Shown: piece by piece, positions 1-7,956 of the stretch
How the letters are laid out: every line of letters begins with the position of its first letter
Numbering within the stretch: position 1 is the stretch's first letter
Source of the DNA: Rhizophlyctis rosea
Lineage: Eukaryota > Chytridiomycota > Chytridiomycetes > Rhizophlyctidales > Rhizophlyctidaceae
NCBI GenBank assembly: GCA_027596075.1
Contig: JADGJC010000553.1
Location: 1-17,990 of the forward strand
Reading direction: 5' to 3'
DNA: 17,990 nucleotides
Made by a program: the position numbers and the translations under genes
Notes under the pieces: model-generated
What the model was told of the DNA's origin: nothing
Database searches by the model: none
The model's input: the letters and a program-made list of their open reading frames with translations, nothing else

Positions 1-120
1 CAATGGTGACTTAACCTCTTCACAGTCTTGGTGACTGAGCCATCCCATGCTCCCTGGGTGACTGTGACACGTCACAGATCCATAAATCGCCCTACTGATG
101 CTATGCTAAGCATTACCTAA
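1..120. other. Noncoding left edge with short repeats
   Basis: No convincing reading frame. It contains three copies of a GGTGACT-type word at about 4, 29 and 56, spaced 25-27 nt, and a perfect inverted repeat at 62-77 (CTGTGAC, 2-nt spacer, GTCACAG). These lie just beyond the 3' end of the first minus-strand gene and could be regulatory or terminator-like. No function is assigned. Confidence 0.4.
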
Positions 121-735
121 CTATACAAGTGCGAAACACACTATTCTAACACAGGCGCATGCACATGGTGCACAAAGGGGATGATCATCGCTGACAGTCC
201 CCACGGTCATGACCACCCATATCCCGCATTGCTTACACGGGGCATTAACAGGTTTGGTTAAAGGGATGGCACCCTTGAAGACCCCTGACAATTTACGAAA
301 AGCGGCAACGACGCAGCGGTTTTCAAAGTCTCTACATTTGACGTTCTCTTCAGTCAACAGCGAGTTCACGGACGTTTTCGCGACCCGGTGGACGTATATC
401 GTGTTCTTTACCAAAGAGCACTTATTGGCAGTGAAAATGTAAATCAGGTCCGGGGATGGTTCGCAAGGAGCCATGTGGAGTAAGCACTGAAACTGGTAGT
501 GACTGGGCTCTCCACCATCTTTGCGGACTGAAATGTCATCGAGGTCTCCTTCATCCCCCGATTTGCATTTATCCATCTCTACAAAGACAATCTCATGCCC
601 TCTGACGTGGCAGTAGATAAGACTTTTCCCCCGGTCAATGTGCGGAAGGTCCCTCTCCATGAATCGTGGCAAAAATTGTACGCCAAGGGCGCTTTCCTCG
701 CCGGGACAACTTTGAGTTTGGTCCATGACGTTCAA
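121..735 (-). CDS. Orphan protein, 204 aa
   Basis: Uninterrupted minus-strand ORF with an ATG start at 735 and a TAG stop. I do not recognise the family. The product is soluble-looking, with no signal peptide or membrane helix. A middle segment is rich in charged residues (about residues 55-75). Cysteines are scattered, including a CKQC motif near residue 168 and a Cys/Ala-rich extreme C-terminus that may lie beyond the folded domain. A second ATG three codons in is an alternative start. It is divergent from the membrane-protein gene at 796, sharing a gap of only 60 nt, which fits a compact viral layout. The plus-strand ORF inside it (209-442) looks like a shadow. I am fairly sure it is coding because of its length and typical composition; function is unknown. 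Confidence 0.6.
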   Translation of the reverse strand: MNVMDQTQSCPGEESALGVQFLPRFMERDLPHIDRGKSLIYCHVRGHEIVFVEMDKCKSGDEGDLDDISVRKDGGEPSHYQFQCLLHMAPCEPSPDLIYIFTANKCSLVKNTIYVHRVAKTSVNSLLTEENVKCRDFENRCVVAAFRKLSGVFKGAIPLTKPVNAPCKQCGIWVVMTVGTVSDDHPLCAPCACACVRIVCFALV

Positions 736-795
736 GAATATTGGCTATCTACCTTGTAAACTCCCCATTTACTCACAAATCTTTTTGCGTAAAAA
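736..795. promoter_or_regulatory. Short divergent intergenic promoter region
   Basis: Sixty bases between two divergently transcribed genes must hold both 5' flanks. The region is AT-rich and has a TTTTTGCGTAAAAA stretch directly before the plus-strand ATG. No canonical TATA box is visible. Assignment as promoter rests on position only. Confidence 0.35.
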
Positions 796-1224
796 ATGAT
801 GTCAAGTACCACTGGTAACGGCCCAACCACCACGCCGAGCCTCCTTGATGCCAACGGTCGAGTGGTCCACCCTTGCAATATTTTTGACCAAACTAATAAC
901 CTGAAACTTTACGTGGAGGATGAGGGTGTTTACCAGAAAGCAATCTCCGAGTCGGGGACAAAAAAGACATTGAGCTACATCTTCCTGGCAGCATTCACTC
1001 TCCTCTTGATTATATTCACGTTGAATGTGGCCAATAGGGTGGTAACATTGGGAAATCTGGTCACGTGTTTCCTCCTTGCAGGGGTTGGGATGGGATTGGT
1101 GCAAACATTGCGCTCCTACGGGGAAGCTGCGGTCATTGTAGATAACATACGAAAAGAAGGCACCCCATGCATAGAGCTGACCGGGAACAGACCCATTATT
1201 CACTGCTCAACGCATGGTCTTTAG
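796..1224 (+). CDS. Small two-helix membrane protein, 142 aa
   Basis: Starts at ATG ATG (796/799) and ends at TAG. The N-terminal 55 residues are polar. Two adjacent hydrophobic segments follow at about residues 58-78 (LSYIFLAAFTLLLIIFTLNV) and 86-104 (LGNLVTCFLLAGVGMGLVQ), then a short polar tail of about 38 residues. This predicts a hairpin membrane protein with both ends on the same side. I do not recognise a family; small two-helix membrane proteins are common in large DNA viruses. Its end faces the tail of the minus-strand beta-helix gene about 37-50 nt away. The minus-strand ORF over the same interval is a shadow. Confidence 0.65.
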   Translation: MMSSTTGNGPTTTPSLLDANGRVVHPCNIFDQTNNLKLYVEDEGVYQKAISESGTKKTLSYIFLAAFTLLLIIFTLNVANRVVTLGNLVTCFLLAGVGMGLVQTLRSYGEAAVIVDNIRKEGTPCIELTGNRPIIHCSTHGL

Positions 1225-1260
1225 ACTCATGATCCTGGTCTACACCAAACAAGTAGCCCA

Positions 1261-2709
1261 TCAAAATGTCAATTCTACATTGAGTATGCATTCTTGGGAA
1301 AGCGACCCCTCTCCTGCCCCTTCTGCACATGTGAACCGCACGTTGTTCGTGCCCGGGACAGTAGTGACATCCCAAAGGCTTGGCCCCTTCCAGAAGCCTG
1401 AGTGATGGCCACAGCATCGCGATCACCCACAAAAGGTACCGCAGGGTCTTTCAGTGAAATGTCAAACTGCACGGCCCCCTCATCATCCTCCGAAATCTTG
1501 ATCCTGAATGACAAATGAAGATTCATCACACCATCTTCATGGCGAAACATGAACCCCTTGAGGCGTTTTACGTCGACTGTTTCATCCTTGCATATGAAAG
1601 CCAATCGGTCGCCACTCAGCCTGGGTTCGACTTTTTGGGGGGAATCCACAGTGAGACTGCCCCCGCGCACCACGACATCTCCGTTCAGAAGGAGTGGGCC
1701 AGCGATTTTGGGCGGTGATTTCACATTTACTGGCCCGTCCTTTGTCAACACGAGCTGGTCCTTGTTATTGCCCGACTGAAGAGCCAGATGACGAGCGGAG
1801 CCACTACTCCCCTTCCGCGTCATCAGCACAAACGCGTCACGGTTGCGAGAGGTGACCTGGAAGCATTCATAACTCACGTCCACAAAAGATTTTCCCAGGG
1901 GGAACAGATCCAGGCTGGCCTTGACGGGCACATCCGACAGTTTGGACGGCAGTAAACGCAGTGCGGGTTCGGCACCTGACAAGATGAGTAAGACGTGTTT
2001 CTCAGCCAATGCCGTGGTCGGAAGAATGATTACCGAGCCGGTGAGTTTGACGAGCGAGCCTGAAGAACCCACCGTCACATCTCTAGCTAACACACTGCCC
2101 CCAAACAGCCCGTTGAGTTGCACACCCAACCCACCTTTCATGACGACACCCGCTTTGCAACAACTCTGGGCTATAGAACCATCCTGGAATACAGCCATTC
2201 CCGAGACCTCCATCCTACCCCACGAGATGATCTCTCGCCACCTTACAATCCGTCCCTATACAGACATCGGTCGCGAAAGAAGCTTCTGCACCACAGCTCA
2301 AACCTTTTCTCATGGTTAAAGACTCACAAGACAGTTGGCCACCCACGAGAGCATCGGATGAGACGTGCAATTTTTGGAGGATTTCGCAATCACGCCGCAC
2401 AGACAGCCCAGCCGCAAAACACACTTCACTCAAACATGACAACTGCCCATCCGCCCGACACGTTTCACCAACCGTCAAGGTCCGCTGAATGACGGAGCTG
2501 CCCAACTTGCACCCGCCTTTGACGGACAATGCGTCGAAAGACTTGTTTTCTATCACACACGGACCCTTGGAAAAGATACCGCCGTGAGTCAAGATTTGCT
2601 TGCCACATGTAAGATTGGACCCGCATGATACCCGTCCGTCCACCACGAGAGCCGCCTCGGTCAGACTCCTGGATGGAGTGGTGTTTGTGATGCGGTATGG
2701 AATGCTCAT
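1261..2709 (-). pseudogene. Beta-helix, fibre-like repeat protein broken by two frame slips
   Basis: Starting at ATG 2709 the product is a run of short alternating segments in which Gly and Val/Leu recur every few residues (for example ALVVDGRVSCGSNLTCG and LSVKGGCKLGSSVIQRTL). This is typical of stacked beta-helix fibre or surface proteins in large DNA viruses and phages. The first frame stops at TAG 2217-2215, but the same repeat style resumes one base later in a second frame with ATG 2213. The break sits at a run of four G. The second frame runs to 1275 and contains a compact C-terminal domain. From about 1385, at another G-run, a third frame offers a more domain-like ending that finishes in alternating beta-strand residues (ILNVELTF) at TGA 1261. 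I infer one gene of about 480 codons with two 1-nt slips. The alternative is two adjacent genes (2709-2215 and 2213-1275). Slips at homopolymers could also be assembly errors. Confidence 0.6.
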
Positions 2710-2931
2710 TTGGAGTAATGAACTTATATTGAACCTTTTCTGGTCGTTTCCCTTTAGTCTGACGTGCGATATTTTTTGCTTCCAGCTCCAATTCACAGCT
2801 TCGCGACACACCAGACCACGACTTCACGGCTTCACAGCAGACGAGACTCGCCCGTCTGTTGTTCATTCAGACTGGTACTGAAGCTTGGTCAGATCCTATT
2901 AGACACTGCTCAGCGACCATCCAGCAGCTGC
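2710..2931. promoter_or_regulatory. Divergent intergenic region
   Basis: About 220 nt between the start of the beta-helix gene (minus) and the F-box start codon (plus). Both frames stay open through most of it, but the preferred ATGs are at 2709 and 2932. No clear TATA element was seen. Confidence 0.3.
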
Positions 2932-3691
2932 ATGACTCTACCACAGCTCCCAACCGAGTTATGGGGAGAAATTTTCAGCTACCTCCCACTGGCTGAACTA
3001 TCTGCAGCCAGGCACGTCTGTCATATGTGGCAAGATCTGGTCCTGCTGCAGAATCGGCGCATGTGCAGACCCCTAGCCCCAGGCGATTACATCCAAGCAA
3101 GATATCTAGAATACCGCCCGGCATCGCGTTCTGACTTGCTGAAAGCGGATTGGGGGATGAGGGATCGGCCTGGACCGGTAGACTGGGACTCTTTAAGTCA
3201 AATAGTTCTTTACATGGCAATGCCCCGCAGCGCGCAGGTCACACAGGTCTCTCAGTTGCCCACCGCAGCAAGAAACAGGGGCAAAACATACCTCCTGACC
3301 GCACAGGTCGATGCCGCAAAACTCCCCGAAATATCCAAACTGACCATCCTATACAGCGGTAACCCCTACCTGCGCAGTAAAGTCACGACACGGGCATCAG
3401 AGTCAGGAACGTTCCAAGCGTCTTGGGGTCTAAAGGTGGGCAGAGTATCACTGTACATTCGCGCGAAGAACAGGACCGCTTACACATCAGTTTGTCCCAC
3501 ATGGGTGACCTTTTACACTGCGCAAGACTATCAACGCATACTGTCGCGCTCCAAGGCCCTTCACGAAGACGTGATGAATGTTGCGCGCTGGCACCTGACT
3601 CGACCCCAACAACCCATCCAGACGACCCAATCCATTTCGGCGATTCTGTCTACATTGATAGTCTCTGCGGGTCATGGTGGTGTTCATGATG

Positions 3692-3723
<32 letters not shown>

Positions 3724-3756
3724 CAAGAAGATCACAGTTCGGATGGAAGCCTCTGA
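2932..3756 (+). CDS. F-box protein with Asp9 acidic tail
   Basis: From ATG 2932 the protein is 274 aa. Residues about 4-45 form an F-box: LPTELWGEIFSYLPLAEL, then an alternating Ala/Arg/Cys/Trp pattern ending HVCHMWQDLV. F-box proteins bridge substrates to SKP1-cullin ubiquitin ligases. Both fungi and giant viruses encode many, and viral ones are thought to redirect host ubiquitination. The remaining about 200 residues are not a recognisable WD40, LRR or Kelch array, so the substrate is unknown. The C-terminus is strongly acidic, with nine consecutive Asp from a (GAT)9 microsatellite at 3694-3720. The frame is open further upstream (to 2764), but the F-box normally lies at the N-terminus, so 2932 is preferred. 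Its 3' end overlaps the convergent minus-strand frame by about 107 nt. Confidence 0.75.
3694..3720 (+). repeat. (GAT)9 microsatellite
   Basis: Nine perfect GAT units. On the plus strand they encode Asp9 in the F-box protein tail. On the minus strand the same bases encode a His-rich tail of the opposing frame. Confidence 0.9.
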
Positions 3757-4048
3757 TGGTGAATTTGACTAAATGTCGGGCTGGGCGATGGTAGAACGGG
3801 AACATGTCGGCCAAAGGGCCGTCCAGAACTAATGTCACGCGGTTGGCCGCTATGTACTGCCCGTTGTGGCCCTTGACGAGCTCTCCATCCTCTGTGGGGA
3901 CGTAAACGATGGTATCCCAATCCGGGTGGTAGTCATGCCATTCCGGATGCTGCACCCCAGGAATGAAGAGCGGATAGAGTTTAGTTTGGAGGTCAATGAC
4001 GGGACTCTTGTTCTCAAGAACGGTACTCTTGGTCTCGACGCGGTCTCC

Positions 4049-4132
4049 CTCGATAACAGCATGTTGGCTCTCGATAACAGCATGTTTGCTCTCGAGAACG
4101 GGACGTTTGATCTCGAGAACGGGACGTTTGCT
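4049..4132. repeat. 21-bp tandem repeat, four units
   Basis: Four consecutive 21-bp units begin at 4049, 4070, 4091 and 4112, each starting CTCGA and ending in a GTTTG-like word. A further diverged unit lies at 4013-4033. The first two units share one variant and the last two another, suggesting stepwise duplication. On the minus strand each unit encodes seven residues of the form E-x-K/Q-x-x-V-L/I. Confidence 0.85.
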
Positions 4133-4741
4133 CTCGATCTTGGGGGAGATTTTGGTCTCGATCAGGAGGGCCACAGGCTCGGTGCGAATATCATCGGGAT
4201 TGATGTGATCCTGATTGCGTGTTGCGAATGCGAGTGCGAGCTGAGCAGAGACTGGTTGAACTTTACACACCTAGACTCCATAATCATCACCGTACACCCG
4301 CTGCAACAATTCACGCCGTTTTGCCGACAAGGGCCATGTCAAGGGTATGTCTGCAATCGAGCCGTAGATGGTTTCCATTACGGGTAGTCTGCATTTTTGT
4401 CCCTGGCCCCCCATGAGCCCCCTGGTTTGGTTAAAAGGCCATTTGACCCCCTTGTGAATGAACCGGGCAAACCTCCCCACTGCGTAACCGTCGTCCTTGG
4501 GGCGCAAGTCGGCTCAAAGGTCGAAGAAATCTTCCCTGGCATGCGTCATGCGAGCTGTAGACTCTTGCGGTAGAAAAAGGGGGACGTCGATGACCAGCCC
4601 CCCCTCCAATAACGCTCGTGTTCGCGTCTCGCGTGGTATAGTGAACGAAACCACCATGAGCACCGTATGATCTTCCATCCTACGCGTGAAGACTTCAGTC
4701 TGATATGTCGCGGATACGGCTCTCGATGATTCATGATCCAT

Positions 4742-4916
4742 GATTAGTGGCTGGTCTAGTCTAGTCTAACTACTGGCAGTTGTGAAAGAGTTCATGAAAC
4801 CCTTGATGGGTCTCGGTCTATATGTCAGTATACTTGTAATTCCTGTGGACCTTTTTTTTTGTAAGTCATACTTCAAACACCTTGAGATACCGCAAAACGC
4901 AGAGAAGCACTAAATC
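4742..4916. other. Intergenic region with CTAGT repeats and a poly-T run
   Basis: Between divergent genes. It contains a short direct repeat of TCTAG words at 4754-4770 and a run of nine or ten T at about 4850. Related CTAG-containing words occur at about 14,864 and 16,737. Possibly promoter sequence for the flanking genes, but no TATA box was recognised. Confidence 0.3.
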
Positions 4917-5523
4917 ATGTCAATGAGCTTTTTGGAATCTCCAGCCCCGGTCGTCTCTGAATCCAACAGCAGGTACGACTTGTTTGGCCAGTTGACTTCC
5001 GGACACGCCCCATTCACAGACCCCATCGTTCCCACCCGCCCAACTGATGCTAATCAAACAAATGGCTCTCTCGTGCCTCCTTACGTTCAATGCAGCAGCA
5101 CATTCCCCGACAACCTCACGTACTACAACCAAACCGAAGGGTAAAATCAATGCTCCTACTAAAACTGGAACCCGCAAAATCAATGTTGGAATGCACCGCA
5201 GTCTAACCAATTTCAAAACTCCCGAATGCACCAGAGTCAACAGTCGGCTAACGGGGTGGCAATCACCACGAACACAGCCGCCGCCGCAGTTTCAACGTCT
5301 GTGACTGATGTGCAACCCGTTCCGGCTCCATCCCCGGTATTCAGTCAGGTCACCAACTCCCCCTTGCCCCAGGTCGTGCCGGTCATTGACGGCGCCACCC
5401 AAAAGTGACGAGTGGATTTATATTGGGAATAAATGGCGCAAGCCACACAATTTACCCGTTTTTGGCAAGTGCCCGACTGCAGTTGCCTTTTTGGGGTTAA
5501 TTGTTGTGCGTTCAAGAAGCTAA
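4917..5523 (+). pseudogene. Pro/Gln/Asn-rich orphan frame with two TAA codons and a frame break
   Basis: ATG 4917 opens a Ser/Pro/Thr-rich frame that meets TAA at 5142 and again at 5157-5159. It then continues in the same frame as Gln/Asn-rich sequence (NWNPQNQC style) into an Ala/Val/Pro-rich stretch ending at TGA 5406. At the CCCAAAA run near 5395 the next frame continues with a convincing tail (DEWIYIGNKW) to TAA 5523. Both TAA codons sit where Gln would suit the surroundings, as expected from CAA-to-TAA changes. An intron starting with GTAAAA at 5141 and containing a CTACTAAAA branch-like word is an alternative. One frame-preserving choice ends at 5236 (96 nt). I do not recognise the family. 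Low-complexity composition suggests a structural or disordered protein. Confidence 0.45.
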
Positions 5524-5611
5524 AGCCCAAACGCGTCTGGGCTCCACATCCAAACATGAAAAAAATTCGTGATTCATGAAAAGACATTGACATTGTGCGT
5601 CCAAGGCATTC

Positions 5612-6094
5612 ATGTCCTCCTCTACTGAGCGGGTTAACATCAACAAGGATGACGAAGAGATGCGGCTGCCCCTGCAGGAGCAGGAGCGAGATGAAGACTC
5701 ACGCCGCCACGCGCATCTCCCCGATATCGGCAAGGTAAGGGCCGAGATATTCAGCCTGGTTGACTAGAGGTAGTCGAACAAGCGCCTGCCGAAATCCCGT
5801 TTGGTTGTAGTGGCGCGCATATGCTGCCCATACGTGAAAAAGTCATTCCCGTCCCTGTACAATCAGGCCATCAACACTTCGCTGGGTGAACTTGACAATT
5901 TCAGTGTCCTGCTCGCAGAGATGTTGGAGAAATTCGAAAAGGTGCAAGAGGGAAAGATGACTCAGGAACAGTGGACGGACTGGGTCAAGAATTACGATCT
6001 GGCCAGGAGGTACTACCACCGCACGGATGGGGGAGACGACCCTTTTGCAAACAGCCGACCTGCTTCATCGTCATCGTCCTCAACGGGGGTATAA
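5612..6094 (+). CDS. Small acidic/helical orphan protein, possible 39-nt intron
   Basis: ATG 5612 opens an acidic N-terminus (about 41 residues, rich in E/D/R). The frame meets two TAG codons at 5765 and 5771, then continues in the same frame as a basic then helical segment of about 105 residues with amphipathic helices (MLEKFEKVQEGKMTQEQW) and a poly-Ser tail, ending at TAA 6094. A consensus donor AAG|GTAAGG at 5735 and an acceptor TAG at 5773 define a 39-nt, frame-preserving intron that removes both stops. The alternative is a gene with two CAG-to-TAG mutations. The intron is shorter than the 65-86 nt introns elsewhere in this window. The family is not recognised. Confidence 0.5.
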
Positions 6095-6121
6095 CTCTTC
6101 AACTCTCTCTCACTCATCTCA

Positions 6122-6472
6122 TCACAAATTCCGATTCTTGTAGATTGCAGACGCAAGGGTCTGTGGGTCCATAGCCCCTTTGTAAGGCACTAGGAGCCCT
6201 CCAGGAGCGATGCCATAGATGGCGGGGAAACCGTCAATCCCCATCTTGGATACTTGTTGCTTGTGCTTGTCGCCGTCCATGTAGAAAAAGTCAAATGGAC
6301 GCCGGAACTGCGCTTCTGTGACGCTCTGTTTCAGCTCGGTGCAATAACCGCACCAAGGGGCTGTGACGGCGCACATGGACCCGCCGTTCTGCGCGATTGG
6401 GGTGGTGACCGTCCATCCTTGCGGGATGGAGACGAGCACATCCGGTGGTAGTTCAATCCCTGTGTTGGACAT
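6122..6472 (-). CDS. Thioredoxin-fold protein, 116 aa
   Basis: Single-domain thioredoxin-like protein from ATG 6472 to TGA. The active site is A-P-W-C-G-Y-C at residues 38-44. The cis-proline loop is present as GFPAIYGI (Pro83), and the C-terminal strand and helix follow (LVPYKGAMDPQTLASAI). Length matches a typical thioredoxin (about 105-115 aa). There is no signal peptide, so it should act in the cytosol or in a virion. The CGYC pair resembles CxYC oxidoreductases and the small thioredoxin-like proteins of giant viruses more than classical CGPC thioredoxin, which suggests a different redox potential. The likely role is thiol-disulfide exchange. It is tail-to-tail with the 5612 gene, only 27 nt apart. 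Confidence 0.85.
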   Translation of the reverse strand: MSNTGIELPPDVLVSIPQGWTVTTPIAQNGGSMCAVTAPWCGYCTELKQSVTEAQFRRPFDFFYMDGDKHKQQVSKMGIDGFPAIYGIAPGGLLVPYKGAMDPQTLASAIYKNRNL

Positions 6473-6644
6473 GTTTCTGGTTGATTTGATTGGGGTTGGA
6501 GAGGGTTGAGATCGGAGACGGAGACTGCTCTTTTCACAGGGAAAAAATCAAGAGTTCAAGACGCATCCGGGAATCGGTTGGGGTAAATTAGTATGATCAT
6601 TGTTACGGAAAGTTTACGGAAAGTTACATCAAATCAGTCTAAGT

Positions 6645-7007
6645 TCAGGAGCTAGAATGAGTCTGTTCCTCCCCTGCGATGAACCATTCTTCTGTTTGGA
6701 CAGGCTCTTCATGCATCACGTCGACATTCTCATGAGTGGGGGTGTTGGGTGTGATCCGTGCGTTTCGACGTTCTAATTTGCGCAGTTCTCGTTGGATGAG
6801 CCTGAGTTTTTCGTTCTTTTTGTGTACTTTCCAGTCCAAATAAAACCAGACGGCTCCGGCGCTGAATGCAAATGCGGTCACGCAACATGCGAGTTTCCAG
6901 TCCCACAAGTCATACTCCAGGCCTTTGAGTTGCTCGGCCAGAGACTTGATATCCTCTTCATGCTTCCAGACGAGGGTCTGCAGCGCATGAACGTCGATGT
7001 CGGCCAT
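6645..7007 (-). CDS. Single-pass membrane protein with flanking coiled coils, 120 aa
   Basis: The frame is open from 7109, but the best start is ATG 7007. The first 35 residues form an amphipathic helix (HALQTLVWKHEEDIKSLAEQL). A transmembrane helix follows at about residues 39-57 (KLACCVTAFAFSAGAVWFYL), then a highly charged coiled coil (KVHKKNEKLRLIQRELRKLERR) and an acidic, Glu-rich tail. This is a tail- or signal-anchored helical protein, orientation unknown. No family is recognised. Similar small coiled-coil membrane proteins occur in large DNA viruses. The 11-bp duplication TTACGGAAAGT lies just downstream of its stop (about 6603-6626). Confidence 0.65.
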   Translation of the reverse strand: MADIDVHALQTLVWKHEEDIKSLAEQLKGLEYDLWDWKLACCVTAFAFSAGAVWFYLDWKVHKKNEKLRLIQRELRKLERRNARITPNTPTHENVDVMHEEPVQTEEWFIAGEEQTHSSS

Positions 7008-7109
7008 GAAGTGAGAAATGTATGGAATGGTAGGATTTTGTTGGCGTAGAGTGAGGGATGATTTGTGCAGTTGGAAAATGACGGGTTCAGAGATTTCCAG
7101 TGCTGGCAT

Positions 7110-7452
7110 TTAACTTCACCTGTGCATCAATATTGCCTTTTGGGAAATTGGTCGGCGTGGAATACCTGTGAAGATGCAAATTGGATTGAAGTCGGCGTCA
7201 TTTCGCGAGCAATTCTGGAGGCTAATGGCCCTCGTCTGAATCAATGTGTTCGTCATCCGAATCCATGACATGAAGATCCTTCCGACAGTGGACAATGGTT
7301 GAATGAGGTCCGTAGGATGTGGTCAGACAGCGGCAAGCCCGCAATGATCATCCGTGAAATGAGTTCCTAGGCTTTTACTTCCACAAAAGCAGGGCTGCCT
7401 TAGAGTCTCTTCCATTCTGATGTTTCTGGGAACCTTTTGAGAGTGGAAGTGA
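7110..7452. other. Intergenic stretch, nothing recognised
   Basis: About 340 nt without a credible gene on either strand. Only short overlapping ORFs with unconvincing composition were seen. It separates divergent genes and presumably contains their promoters, but no TATA-like element stood out. Confidence 0.4.
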
Positions 7453-7956
7453 ATGAGGAGGAATTATTTTCTGAGCATGAATGTATCTCAAAATTCTTCA
7501 GTGACAGGGACAGAAATGTAGAGAGCATCTGGATGTGCCCAGGGATACCACAAGAGCCGCAAGACGGGCCGCTGTCGCAAAAATCAAAAGGCGTACAAGG
7601 CGTGCACCAGGGGGAGGACGCGCGATCCAGCAACAAATCGATGCAAGTTGAGAAGCCGGCGGAGCGCTGGGCACAAACGTCGGGCGCGTGAAGTCATTGA
7701 CTTCGTCGGCTACTTGAAAGATGTCAAGAGGTACTCCAACAACCATATTCTGAACGCGGCATACGACCTGTACCCTAACCACAGCAAGCATGTTCAGGAC
7801 GTGGTTCAACGCAAGCTCAAAATGGAGAAGATCCCTCACAAGTGGTACAGCAGCAGGAAGAGGTCTCTGAGTCGCTTCAGAAATACAAGTTCCCGCAAGC
7901 GCCGAGACCAATCGGAAAGGGCGCGCCTGGCTTCATTGTTGGGTCGCCGCAAGTGA
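7453..7956 (+). CDS. Basic protein with Cys/Arg-rich segment like a viral 2-cysteine adaptor
   Basis: The convincing part begins at about 7543. It opens with a Lys/Arg-rich stretch, GRCRKNQKAYKAC, then TRGRTRDPATNRCK and a basic region, then a helical domain (EVIDFVGYLKDVKRYSNNHILNAAYDLYPNH). It ends in an Arg/Ser/Lys-rich tail at TGA 7956. The pattern C-x(n)-DPxTNRC resembles the 2-cysteine adaptor motif known from iridoviruses, ascoviruses and related large DNA viruses, and points to a DNA-binding or virion protein. The start is uncertain. In-frame ATG 7453 precedes a TAG at 7519, which an intron (for example 7483-7542, 60 nt, frame-preserving, acceptor CCCAG) would remove; otherwise the N-terminus is damaged. 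The motif match is by eye only. Confidence 0.55.

Larger units (their letters stand above)
3650..4741 (-). pseudogene. Orphan frame of 363 codons with two in-frame stops
   Basis: From ATG 4741 a single frame runs to 3652 with only two interruptions: TGA at 4516-4514 and TAG at 4273-4271. The segments on each side look like ordinary protein. The middle part contains heptad-like copies of a Lys/Pro-Val-Leu/Ile-Glu motif encoded by a 21-bp tandem repeat. After it comes a Trp/Tyr/Pro-rich globular segment (including HPEWHDYHPDWD), and the extreme C-terminus is His-rich from the GAT repeat. I do not recognise the family. A GT-AG intron of 57 nt (4297-4241) would remove the TAG in frame, but its donor is weak. 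No plausible intron removes the TGA. Either this is a gene disabled by nonsense mutations, or it is two or three small genes. The region between stops is too open to be chance. Confidence 0.5.

Noticed and set aside
1196..1432. Minus-strand ORF of 78 codons overlapping the end of the beta-helix gene
   Set aside because: Composition is unlike a protein continuing the gene; the third frame gives a better ending, so this is taken as a shadow.
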